Part shown: one piece after another, positions 24,784 to 31,737 of the stretch
Layout of the letters: the number at the start of each line of letters is the position of its first letter
Position numbering within the stretch: the first letter of the stretch is position 1
From: Chloroflexota bacterium
GTDB lineage: Bacteria; Chloroflexota; Limnocylindria; Limnocylindrales; CSP1-4
Assembly (NCBI GenBank): GCA_005882635.1
Contig: VBFG01000008.1
Span: forward strand, 1-41,972
Reading direction: 5' to 3'
Length of the DNA stretch: 41,972 nucleotides
Notes under the pieces: model-generated
What the model was told of the DNA's origin: nothing
Database searches by the model: none
Seen by the model: only the letters and a program-made list of their open reading frames with translations
Made by a program: the position numbers and the translations under genes

Positions 24784-25443
24784 ATGCTCGCGTTCATCGA
24801 CCAGATCGTTATCCCGTTCCTGAACTCGCTGTATGGCGCCGTCGGCTACCTCGGCGTGATGATCGCGATGGCGATCGAGTCGGCCATGATCCCGCTCCCC
24901 TCGGAGCTGATCCTCCCCTACGCCGGCTTCCTCGTGTCCGACCCGGGCCAGCTCGAGCCCTTGACCCGCGGCCCGTGGTCGTTCTGGGTCGTCGTCATCG
25001 CCGGCACGATCGGGAACACGATCGGGTCGTTGATCGCCTACGCGATCGGCGCCTGGGGCGGCCGACCGTTCCTGGAGCGTTGGGGTCGCTATCTCCTGAT
25101 CCGGCCGCACGAGCTGGACATGGCGGAGCGTTTCTTCGAGCGGTACGGGTCCGCGACGGCGTTCTTCAGCCGGCTCCTGCCGATCGTCCGGACGTTCATC
25201 TCGTTCCCGGCCGGCGTCGCCCGGATGCCGATCGGTCGGTTCGTGGTCTATTCCACGGCCGGGGCGTTCATCTGGTCGACCGTGCTCGTCTACGCAGGGA
25301 CGGTCCTCGGCGCGCGCTGGGCAGACATCCGCCACGCCCTCGCGCCCTTCGACCTGCTGATCGCGATCGCGGTCGTCGTCCTCATCGTCGGATTCATCTG
25401 GCTGCGGCTCGGACGGCCCGGCCTGTCACGGCGCGCCGGCTGA
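24784..25443 (+). CDS. DedA/VTT-domain membrane protein
   Basis: 219 residues, ATG at 24784 with TACGCT six bases upstream. Typical DedA: IESAMIPLPSELILPYAGFLV in the first hydrophobic hairpin, the amphipathic stretch with FFSRLLPIVRTFISFPAGVARMPIGRF (the F-x-R-x-x-P-x-x-R-x-x-x-S-x-x-x-G motif), and a final membrane segment (LLIAIAVVVLIVGFIWLRL). DedA proteins recycle undecaprenyl phosphate or phospholipids across the membrane. Divergent from hutH and convergent with a GNAT gene, overlapping it by 18 bp at the 3' ends. Confidence 0.9.
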   Translation: MLAFIDQIVIPFLNSLYGAVGYLGVMIAMAIESAMIPLPSELILPYAGFLVSDPGQLEPLTRGPWSFWVVVIAGTIGNTIGSLIAYAIGAWGGRPFLERWGRYLLIRPHELDMAERFFERYGSATAFFSRLLPIVRTFISFPAGVARMPIGRFVVYSTAGAFIWSTVLVYAGTVLGARWADIRHALAPFDLLIAIAVVVLIVGFIWLRLGRPGLSRRAG

Positions 25444-26205
25444 CGCCGTCGCTCGATCGAACGCGAAGATCCGGTCGACCTCGGCGAAGCCCATCGATTC
25501 GTAGACCGGCACGCCGGCCTCGCTGCTCTGGAGGACCGCGAGCTCGCACTTCCAGGCCGCGACACCAGCCGCGAGCACGGCCCATGTGACCGCCCGACCG
25601 TAGCCGCGCCGCCGGTATCGCTCGACCGTCCCGACCGCGTAGATCCCGAGCGCCGGCCCCGACCGGACCGCCGCCGCGTGGGCCACCGGCTCCCCGTCCA
25701 GGTCGGCGACCGCGACGCGGACCGTCGGATCGGCCATGAACTCCGGCCCGATGACCCGCCGCAGCGTCGTGCTCAGGCCGACGGCGGTGTGCCAATCGTC
25801 GAACAGCTCCGCCCCGCCGACGCGGACACCGAGCTCTGGCGGGCCGGGTGGGCCCGGCGGGATCGGCTCGAGGATCATCACCGGCGACGCCCACGGATCG
25901 ATCACGAAGTCGCGACGGCCGAGCTCGGCGCCGAGGCGGTGCTCGGCGTCCGCCGACAGGTGGGCCGTCGTCGGCAGCCCGCTCGACTCGACCCACTCGA
26001 TCGCCCTGAGCACGTCGTCGAGCGAGCCGCCCGGGCCGAGGGCGAGGACGGGGTTGTAGAAGCCGATCTCGATGCCGGTCCGGATCGCGGCGACCGAGCC
26101 GAAGCGTCGGGCAGCGCTGCGCGGCTCGTCGAGGCAGCGGCGGACGAGGTCGAATGCCGCGATCAGGTTCTCGTCGGCGAGCCGGCGCTGCCGGTCGGCG
26201 TCCAT
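25426..26205 (-). CDS. GNAT acetyltransferase, probable tandem GNAT
   Basis: 259 residues from the ATG at 26205; a GTG two codons earlier is possible. The C-terminal GNAT has ALGIYAVGTVERYRRRGYGRAVTWAVLAAG, with R-R-x-G-x-G as acetyl-CoA-binding motif A, and ends VPVYESMGFAEVDRIFAFDR, the usual last strands. The N-terminal ~120 residues look like a second, degenerate GNAT-like half (FYNPVLALGPGGSLDDVLRAIEWVES). Substrate unknown. It follows the MFS gene after 10 nt and probably shares its transcript. Its 3' end overlaps dedA by 18 bp in the convergent direction. Confidence 0.8.
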   Translation of the reverse strand: MDADRQRRLADENLIAAFDLVRRCLDEPRSAARRFGSVAAIRTGIEIGFYNPVLALGPGGSLDDVLRAIEWVESSGLPTTAHLSADAEHRLGAELGRRDFVIDPWASPVMILEPIPPGPPGPPELGVRVGGAELFDDWHTAVGLSTTLRRVIGPEFMADPTVRVAVADLDGEPVAHAAAVRSGPALGIYAVGTVERYRRRGYGRAVTWAVLAAGVAAWKCELAVLQSSEAGVPVYESMGFAEVDRIFAFDRATASAGAP

Positions 26206-26215
26206 CGCCACGGGC

Positions 26216-27517
26216 TCAGGCGCCGCTGCGCCGTGCCTGGGCTCGTTCGTCCGGGGCGCGCCCGGACGTGAACGCCCGGTACAGCAGGAGGTCATAGGCG
26301 ATCTTCAGGCCCCCGGCGAGGAGGAACGGAGCCGCGGCGAGACCGGCGGTCGCGACGAGCGGCGTCGACAGCGCCGGCGAGATCGCGGCACCGGTCGTCC
26401 GGGCGATGCCCGTGACCCCGGCGGCCGCCGACCGCTCGCCCGGCTCGACGACGGCCATGACGTAGGACTGGCGGGTCGGGACGTCCATCTGGCTGAGGCT
26501 GAACCGCAGGAGCAGGACGCCGATCGCGAGCGGCAGCGTGGGCATCAGCGGTACCAGGATCAGCAGGACGTTCGACGGGAGGTGGGTGAAGACCATGGTG
26601 TTGATCAGTCCGATCCGCGCAGCGATCCGCGACGCCGACAACGAGGACACCGCGGCGAGGAGGTTCGCCCCGAAGAAGATCCCCCCGAGGATCGCCGGCT
26701 CGACGCCGAACCGGAGGTGGAACCAATACGCCATCAGGCTCTGAGGGATGAACCCTCCGCCGAACGCGTCGAGCGCGAACAGCGCCGAGAGCCGGGCGAC
26801 GATCCCCTTCGACCGACCGAGACCGAGTCGGCGCCCGATGCCGTCTTCCGCAGCGGGTCCCGGCGGCGCCTCGACCGCAGCGCCGACGCGCCAGAAGACG
26901 ACGGCCATCAGCAGGCCGACGATCGCGTAGCCGACGACGACCGCCCGGTACGCATCGACCGGCGCGTAGCCCGCGGCCAGGAGCATCTGGCCGAGGAACC
27001 CGGCGGCGAGGGCCCCGATCGCCGTCGCGACGTAGCCCGCGAGGTTGTACCAGGCGAAGGTCGGGGTCCGCCGAGCGTCCGGCGTCGCCTGGCTCAGCGC
27101 CGCCTGCTCGACCGCAAGAAAGGGCCCGACCTCGTTGCCGGTCGGGCTGATGACCCCGATCGTCGCCGCGACGATCAGCAGCGGGACCCAGCTCGTGAGG
27201 GCGAAGACGACGCCGGCGATCACCATCAGGAGCGAGCCGGCGACGAGGACCCGTCGCCGGCCGATGCGATCCGCACTCGTCGTGAGCCACAGGGAGATGA
27301 CCGTGTCGCCGAGGAGCGTCAGGGTCAGGATGACCCCGATCAGCCCGGCGTCGATGCCGAGCGCGGCCAGGTAGAGGACCAGCACGACCGCGAGGAACCC
27401 GTAGCCGAACATCCGCAGGACGCGGGTCGCGAACAGCAGCCGGCCGTTCCGATCGAGCCCCCGGAGGCTCGCCACCAGGCCGGCGTCGATCGGCGGCGCC
27501 GTGGTCGAGAGGGTCAC
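26216..27517 (-). CDS. MFS transporter
   Basis: 433 residues, GTG at 27517, with TAGACT 7 nt before it and no SD, hence probably leaderless. About twelve membrane segments; after segment two the loop SADRIGRRRVLVAGSLLMVIAG is the MFS signature D-R-x-G-R-R, and the second half repeats a weaker ASRIAARIGLINTMVFTH. The subfamily is unclear; it resembles multidrug or solute MFS_1 carriers rather than sugar porters. Not related to the other MFS in this window beyond the superfamily. Probably co-transcribed with the GNAT downstream, a common exporter-plus-modifier pairing, though the substrate is unknown. Confidence 0.85.
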   Translation of the reverse strand: MTLSTTAPPIDAGLVASLRGLDRNGRLLFATRVLRMFGYGFLAVVLVLYLAALGIDAGLIGVILTLTLLGDTVISLWLTTSADRIGRRRVLVAGSLLMVIAGVVFALTSWVPLLIVAATIGVISPTGNEVGPFLAVEQAALSQATPDARRTPTFAWYNLAGYVATAIGALAAGFLGQMLLAAGYAPVDAYRAVVVGYAIVGLLMAVVFWRVGAAVEAPPGPAAEDGIGRRLGLGRSKGIVARLSALFALDAFGGGFIPQSLMAYWFHLRFGVEPAILGGIFFGANLLAAVSSLSASRIAARIGLINTMVFTHLPSNVLLILVPLMPTLPLAIGVLLLRFSLSQMDVPTRQSYVMAVVEPGERSAAAGVTGIARTTGAAISPALSTPLVATAGLAAAPFLLAGGLKIAYDLLLYRAFTSGRAPDERAQARRSGA

Positions 27518-27524
27518 CCGGCGA

Positions 27525-27530
27525 AGTCTA
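27525..27530 (-). promoter_or_regulatory. -10 box (TAGACT) for leaderless MFS start
   Basis: TAGACT on the minus strand at 27530-27525, 7 nt before the GTG at 27517. Confidence 0.35.
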
Positions 27531-27578
27531 CGTGCGAGAATGCCCCGGCACGGATCGCTGCCGGAGGCTCTCGTTCAC

Positions 27579-27854
27579 ATGCCCGACCCGACCCCGACGA
27601 GCCACGAGCCGACCACCGCCGAGCTCAGCCAAGCCGACGCGGAGTCGCATCACCCGGGCGACATCGCCGGCGAGGCCCACGGGCCCGACGATCACGGCAC
27701 GACCCACGGTCACGACGACCATGCCCACCCCGGCGAGGCGCTCGGACCGGTCGACACCGCGATGTGGGGAGCCTTCGCGGTCGGGATCGCGGCCGGACTT
27801 CTCGTCGTCCTGTGCCTCGTCCTGACACTGTCCGTGATCGGGTCCGCCGCGTAG
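27579..27854 (+). CDS. Small His-rich single-pass membrane protein
   Basis: 91 residues from the ATG at 27579, with GGAGG 11 nt upstream; an in-frame ATG at 27540 is less likely. The first ~60 residues are acidic and His-rich, with HHPGD, HGPDDHGTTHGHDDHAH (about nine His), able to bind Zn, Ni or Cu. The C-terminus is one membrane helix (MWGAFAVGIAAGLLVVLCLVLTLSVIG) with a very short tail, so the His-rich part probably lies on the cytoplasmic side if the helix is a tail anchor. I do not recognise a family. It ends 15 nt before the stop of convergent fhs. Confidence 0.6.
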   Translation: MPDPTPTSHEPTTAELSQADAESHHPGDIAGEAHGPDDHGTTHGHDDHAHPGEALGPVDTAMWGAFAVGIAAGLLVVLCLVLTLSVIGSAA

Positions 27855-27869
27855 GAGCCGGACGATCGC

Positions 27870-29576
27870 CTAGAACAGCCCGACGATGTTCCCTTCGGCG
27901 TCGATGTCGATGTTCTCGCCGCCGGGACGGGACGGCAGCCCGGGCATCGTCCGCATCTCGCCGACAAGCGGCGTGATGAACCCGGCACCGGCCGACAGTC
28001 GGATGTCGCGGATCGGCACGGTGAAGGCCCCGGGGCGGCCCTTCAGGTTGGCGTCGTGGCTCAGGGAGTACTGGGTCTTGGCCATGCAGACCGGCAGGCG
28101 ACCCATCCCCAGCTCCTCGTAGAGCTTCAGGGCCTTCTTCGCGGCCGGCGTGAACTCGATCCCGTCTGCGCCGTACACGCGCGTCGCGATCGTGTGGATC
28201 TTCTCCCCGAGCGGCGCCTCGTCCGGATAGAGGAGCCGGAAGCTTGCCTCGCCGCTGGACGCCGCGTCCCAGACCGCGGTCGCGAGTTCGGCCGCTCCGG
28301 CGCCACCGTCGGCGAAGTGGGTCGCGACGACCGCCGCCCGGGCCCCCGCGTCCAGCGCGACCTGGCGGATCGCCTCGACCTCGGCGTCGGTGTCGGTCGG
28401 AAACGAATTGATGGCGACGACTGCCGGGACGCCGAAGAGGCGGACGTTCTCGATCTGCTTCGCGAGGTTCGCCGCCCCCGTCCGGACGGCCTCGACGTTC
28501 TCCTCGGTGAGGGCCGGATCGAGCGGCTTGCCGGCGACGATCTTGCCGACGCCGCCGTGCATCTTGAGCGCCCGGACCGTGGCGACCACGACCGCGGCAT
28601 CGGGCGCCAGGCCGGACGCCCGGCACTTGATGTCGAAGAACTTCTCGGCCCCCATGTCGGCGCCGAAGCCCGCCTCCGTGCAGACGATCTCGTTCGTCGC
28701 AAGCGCCAGGCGGTCGGCGATGATCGAGTTGTTGCCGTGAGCGATGTTCGCGAACGGCCCGCAATGGACGAAGGCCGGCCCACCCTCGAGCGTCTGGAGG
28801 AGGTTCGGCTTGATCGCGTCGGTCAGGAGCGCGGTCATCGCGCCCGCCACGCGGAGATCCTCGGCGGTCACGGCCGAGCCGTCCTTGCGGGTCGCCAGCA
28901 CCATCCGGCCGAGCCGCTCGCGCAGGTCGTGGAGATCGCGGGCGAGGGCGAGGACGGCCATGACCTCCGACGCGACGGTGATCACGAACTCCGTCTCGCG
29001 CGGGACGCCATTCTCCTTCCCGCCGAGCCCGACGATGACCCGCCGAACCGCGCGGTCGCTGATGTCGACGACACGCGGCCAGAGGATGGCGAACGGATCG
29101 ACGCCGAGCGCGTTCCCGTGATGGAGGTGGTTGTCGAGGAAGGCGGCAGCGAGGTTGTGGGCGGCGCCGATCGCGTGGACGTCCCCGGTCAGGTGCAGGT
29201 TGAAGTCGGCCATCGGGATGACCTGGCTGTAGCCACCGCCTGCTGCGCCGCCCTTGATCCCGAAGACCGGGCCGAGCGACGGCTGGCGGATGCAGACCGC
29301 TGCCTTCCGGCCGATCCGATTCAGTCCCTGGGCCAGCCCGACGGTCGTGGTCGACTTGCCCTCACCGAGGGGCGTCGGCGTGATGGCGGTGACGACGACG
29401 TACTTGCCACGCGGATTCGCGGCCTCGACCCGTTCGATCCCGGCGAGGGTCACCTTCGCCTTGGTATGCCCGTACGGCTCGATCTCGTCGTCCAGGAGGC
29501 CCAGATCGTGGGCGACGTCCATGATCGGGCGCGGCGTGACGGATCGGGCGATCTCCAGGTCGGAGGGGAAGGTCAT
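27870..29576 (-). CDS. fhs: Formate-tetrahydrofolate ligase
   Basis: 568 residues. It joins formate and THF with ATP to make 10-formyl-THF and can run backwards to make ATP. Phosphate-binding P-T-P-L-G-E-G-K-S-T at 67-76; other family blocks are QPSLGPVFGIKGGAAGGGYSQV and HLTGDVHAIGAAHNLAAAFLDNH. The ATG at 29576 overlaps the TGA of folD (ATGA), and GAGGAG precedes it. Last gene of fchA-folD-fhs. In this setting it either feeds one-carbon units from formate or disposes of the formimino carbon of histidine as formate with ATP gain; the sequence does not decide which. Confidence 0.97.
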   Translation of the reverse strand: MTFPSDLEIARSVTPRPIMDVAHDLGLLDDEIEPYGHTKAKVTLAGIERVEAANPRGKYVVVTAITPTPLGEGKSTTTVGLAQGLNRIGRKAAVCIRQPSLGPVFGIKGGAAGGGYSQVIPMADFNLHLTGDVHAIGAAHNLAAAFLDNHLHHGNALGVDPFAILWPRVVDISDRAVRRVIVGLGGKENGVPRETEFVITVASEVMAVLALARDLHDLRERLGRMVLATRKDGSAVTAEDLRVAGAMTALLTDAIKPNLLQTLEGGPAFVHCGPFANIAHGNNSIIADRLALATNEIVCTEAGFGADMGAEKFFDIKCRASGLAPDAAVVVATVRALKMHGGVGKIVAGKPLDPALTEENVEAVRTGAANLAKQIENVRLFGVPAVVAINSFPTDTDAEVEAIRQVALDAGARAAVVATHFADGGAGAAELATAVWDAASSGEASFRLLYPDEAPLGEKIHTIATRVYGADGIEFTPAAKKALKLYEELGMGRLPVCMAKTQYSLSHDANLKGRPGAFTVPIRDIRLSAGAGFITPLVGEMRTMPGLPSRPGGENIDIDAEGNIVGLF

Positions 29577-30577
29577 CGAACTCCTCGGCTCGCGCTTCGG
29601 CCGGCGCTTCGGCTGGCGGCAGCGACCCGCCGATCGGGAACGGTGGCGGCTGCGGCCTTCCGCGACGCGGCCGGCCCGCGGGTCGCGACGAGCGGAGCAT
29701 CGGCCGCGACCTCGACACGGGCCTCCTGGCCGAGCGCCGCCCGGACGAGGTGCGCGAGGAGGAGCGCGTTCGTCAACGGCCCGATGCCGCCCGGGACCGG
29801 CGTGATCGCCGACGCGACCCGTCGGGCGGACTCGAATTCGACGTCGCCGACGATCGCCCCGTCGACGACGTTGATTCCGACGTCGACGACGACGACGCCC
29901 CGGCGGAGCATGTCGCCGCGGACGAGGCCGGGGTGGCCCGCTGCGACGACGAGGATCTCGGCGTCCTTGACGTGGCGGGCCAGGTCGCGCGTGCGCGAGT
30001 GGCAGACGGTGACCGTGGCGTTCTCGCGGACGAGGAGGAAGGCGGCGGGCATGCCGACGACCGCCGACCGGCCGATGACGACCGCCCGCTTGCCCTCGAT
30101 CTCGATGGCGGACCGCCGGAGGATCTCGACCGCGGCATGGGCCGTCGCAGGCAGGAACCCGTCGTAGCCGAGGCGCAGGAGACCGGCGTTCAGCGGGTGG
30201 ATCCCGTCGATGTCCTTGGCGGGGTCGATCGCGTCGACCACGCTCCGCAGGCGGATCGTCGGCGGCAGTGGCATCTGGACGATGATCCCGTTGACCGCCG
30301 GGTCGTCGTTGAGCGCCCGGATCGCGTCCACCAGCGCCGCCTCCGACGCCTCGCCGTCGATCTCGACGAGCCGGCCGTCGATCCCGACCTTCTCGCAGCT
30401 CCGCAGGATCTGGTGGAGATAGACCATCGACGGCGCGTCGCGCCCGCAGATGACCACCGCGAGCACGGGCGCCTGGCCATGTCGGTCGCGATATGCGGCG
30501 ACATCTTCGCCGACCGCCTGGCGGATCTCGGCTGCGATCGGGCCCCCTTGGAGGAGTCGGGCGCCTCCGCGTGGCAC
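29573..30577 (-). CDS. folD: FolD-type methylene-THF dehydrogenase with altered cyclohydrolase site
   Basis: 334 residues, GTG at 30577, 13 nt after fchA. FolD normally oxidises methylene-THF to methenyl-THF with NADP and hydrolyses it to formyl-THF. Kept: Tyr53 (YLHQI), Gln101 (IVQMPLP), Asp124 (KDIDGIHP), GRSAVVGMP, VDVGIN, TPVPGGIGPLT. Changed: the catalytic Lys (Lys54 in the E. coli enzyme, four residues after the Tyr) is Ile57, and the PCTPxG block is PATAHA (143-148). The spacing to Gln101 and Asp124 matches E. coli without gaps, so the alignment is firm. Cyclohydrolase activity should be lost or weak; dehydrogenase may remain. A ~45-residue Ala/Arg-rich tail beyond the usual length ends in the ATGA overlap with fhs. 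Confidence 0.93.
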   Translation of the reverse strand: MPRGGARLLQGGPIAAEIRQAVGEDVAAYRDRHGQAPVLAVVICGRDAPSMVYLHQILRSCEKVGIDGRLVEIDGEASEAALVDAIRALNDDPAVNGIIVQMPLPPTIRLRSVVDAIDPAKDIDGIHPLNAGLLRLGYDGFLPATAHAAVEILRRSAIEIEGKRAVVIGRSAVVGMPAAFLLVRENATVTVCHSRTRDLARHVKDAEILVVAAGHPGLVRGDMLRRGVVVVDVGINVVDGAIVGDVEFESARRVASAITPVPGGIGPLTNALLLAHLVRAALGQEARVEVAADAPLVATRGPAASRKAAAATVPDRRVAAASRSAGRSASRGVR

Positions 30578-30590
30578 GCCGATCAGGCCT

Positions 30591-31259
30591 TCATGCCGGG
30601 ATGGGATCCCGTGACCCGCCGCTCCGGACCTGCGCGTGGGCGCTGGCCGAGATCTCCTCGATCGAGTCGAGGAGTCGCATGACCCGGTCCGTCGCCTCGC
30701 CGACGTAGGTCTCGTCGTCGACGGACGGTAGGTTGATCAGGACATTGGCCGCGGCGCCTCGAGCGGCGGCCTCGCCCAACAACGTCGCGACGTCGAGGTC
30801 GCTCGCCGCGTTGGGGTTGCTCCGACCGACGAGCGACTCGGCGGCAGCGACCAGCTCCAGGCACGCCTCGACGGTCGCCAGCGGCACGTCGGCCGCGCCC
30901 CGAGCGGCGTCGCTCATGGCCGTCCGTCGGAACACCTTCTCGGCGTCCGTCTCCCTCGGCAGCTTCATCGCGAGTGCGTACGCCGCGTACGCCGAGGCGT
31001 CCTCGTCGGCCAGATCCAGGAACCTCGCCGCAAGGCGGCGCCCCGTCGCGATGGACACGGCGTTGAGCTCGGCGTGCTCGGCGTACTTCGGGCGGCCCTC
31101 GGACAGCGAGGCGACCATCGACACGAGCGCCGCCGCCAGCGACGCCGCAACGGCGGACGCGCTGCCTCCGCCCGGCACGGGCTCGGCCGAGGCGAGCTGG
31201 TCGACGAACGCGCCGACGGTCAGGTCGCGGAACGATGCTCCACGCTCCGGGGAGGACAT
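30591..31259 (-). CDS. fchA: Formimino-THF cyclodeaminase / methenyl-THF cyclohydrolase
   Basis: 222 residues from the ATG at 31259, with TACAAT 7 nt upstream, which favours it over the GTG at 31265. FTCD_C family: PVPGGGSASAVAASLAAALVSMVASLS at the N-terminus, the helical DADEDASAY-like stretch (LADEDASAYAAYALAMKLPRE), and PLATVEACLELVAAAESLVGRSNPNAASDLDVATLL near the C-terminus. Members act as the deaminase of formimino-THF or as methenyl-THF cyclohydrolase. It leads fchA-folD-fhs, 13 nt before folD. It supplies the deaminase missing from the short FtcD here, and possibly the cyclohydrolase step that FolD seems to lack. Confidence 0.92.
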   Translation of the reverse strand: MSSPERGASFRDLTVGAFVDQLASAEPVPGGGSASAVAASLAAALVSMVASLSEGRPKYAEHAELNAVSIATGRRLAARFLDLADEDASAYAAYALAMKLPRETDAEKVFRRTAMSDAARGAADVPLATVEACLELVAAAESLVGRSNPNAASDLDVATLLGEAAARGAAANVLINLPSVDDETYVGEATDRVMRLLDSIEEISASAHAQVRSGGSRDPIPA

Positions 31260-31266
31260 GCCCACG

Positions 31267-31272
31267 ATTGTA
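31267..31272 (-). promoter_or_regulatory. -10 box (TACAAT) of the fchA-folD-fhs operon
   Basis: TACAAT on the minus strand at 31272-31267, 7 nt before the ATG at 31259: the best -10 match among the leaderless starts here. No clear -35. Confidence 0.5.
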
Positions 31273-31304
31273 GGTGGCGCAGACCTCCCTCAGGGGTCGG
31301 CGTC

Positions 31305-31335
31305 GGGACGAGCGCGGTACCGGCGCGCCCGTCCC
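31305..31335 (-). terminator. Imperfect hairpin after the DUF6504 gene
   Basis: GGGACG-A-GCGC pairs with GCGC-GCC-CGTCCC around a GGTACCG loop, between the DUF6504 stop and the fchA promoter. Confidence 0.4.
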
Positions 31336-31350
31336 GTCGACCGACTGTGA

Positions 31351-31620
31351 TCAGGCCGCCCGGCGCTCCTCGTCGAGAGCGGTGATCGTCCAACGCCGGG
31401 AGCGATGCTGATACGTGAGCGCGAGTCGAGCTCTGGGGGTCTCCACCTCGAAGAGCGTCCGCGGCCCGGTGATGACCGGATAGGCAGCCGCCTCCTCGCG
31501 GACCGCGGCCAGCCGCGTCACGGGCAATCGTTCGTCGCCCCAGGTGATCTCTCGTGGACTGCCGTCGAACCAGCCAGTCCGCACGTGGACCTCGACCGGC
31601 TCGACTCGGATCATGGCCAT
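31351..31620 (-). CDS. DUF6504 protein under LexA control
   Basis: 89 residues, ATG at 31620 with a perfect SD (AAGGAGG, 5-6 nt). MIRVEPVEVHVRTGWFDGSPREITWGDERLPVTRL and the ending YQHRSRRWTITALDEE agree with DUF6504, small all-beta proteins that often lie beside error-prone polymerase genes (dinB, imuB, dnaE2); their function is not known to me. It follows dinB on the same strand with a 113-bp gap that carries its own promoter and two LexA boxes. This makes it a damage-inducible gene in its own right rather than only a dinB follower. No membrane or metal motif is visible. Confidence 0.8.
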   Translation of the reverse strand: MAMIRVEPVEVHVRTGWFDGSPREITWGDERLPVTRLAAVREEAAAYPVITGPRTLFEVETPRARLALTYQHRSRRWTITALDEERRAA

Positions 31621-31682
31621 TCCGGCCTCCTTCGCGGCGGGGATCGCTTGGCTCGCGTCCGTCTCCGGGGCACATCAGCGGT

Positions 31683-31737
31683 GGAACGTCTGTTCGGTTC
31701 TGGCGTCATGCTGCATCGAACACCTGTTCGATGTCAA
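31683..31737 (-). promoter_or_regulatory. Two SOS (LexA) boxes and promoter of the DUF6504 gene
   Basis: CGAAC-ACCT-GTTCG (31717-31730) and GGAAC-GTCT-GTTCG (31683-31696) both fit GAAC-N4-GTTC. On the minus strand TTGACA (31737-31732) precedes the first box exactly as before lexA; CAGCAT 18 nt on is a candidate -10. The TTGACA contains the TGA stop of dinB. Confidence 0.8.

Noticed and set aside
24754-25335. N-terminal extension of hutH
   Set aside because: Overlaps dedA on the other strand and has no histidine-ammonia-lyase similarity; the GTG at 24753 begins the conserved part.
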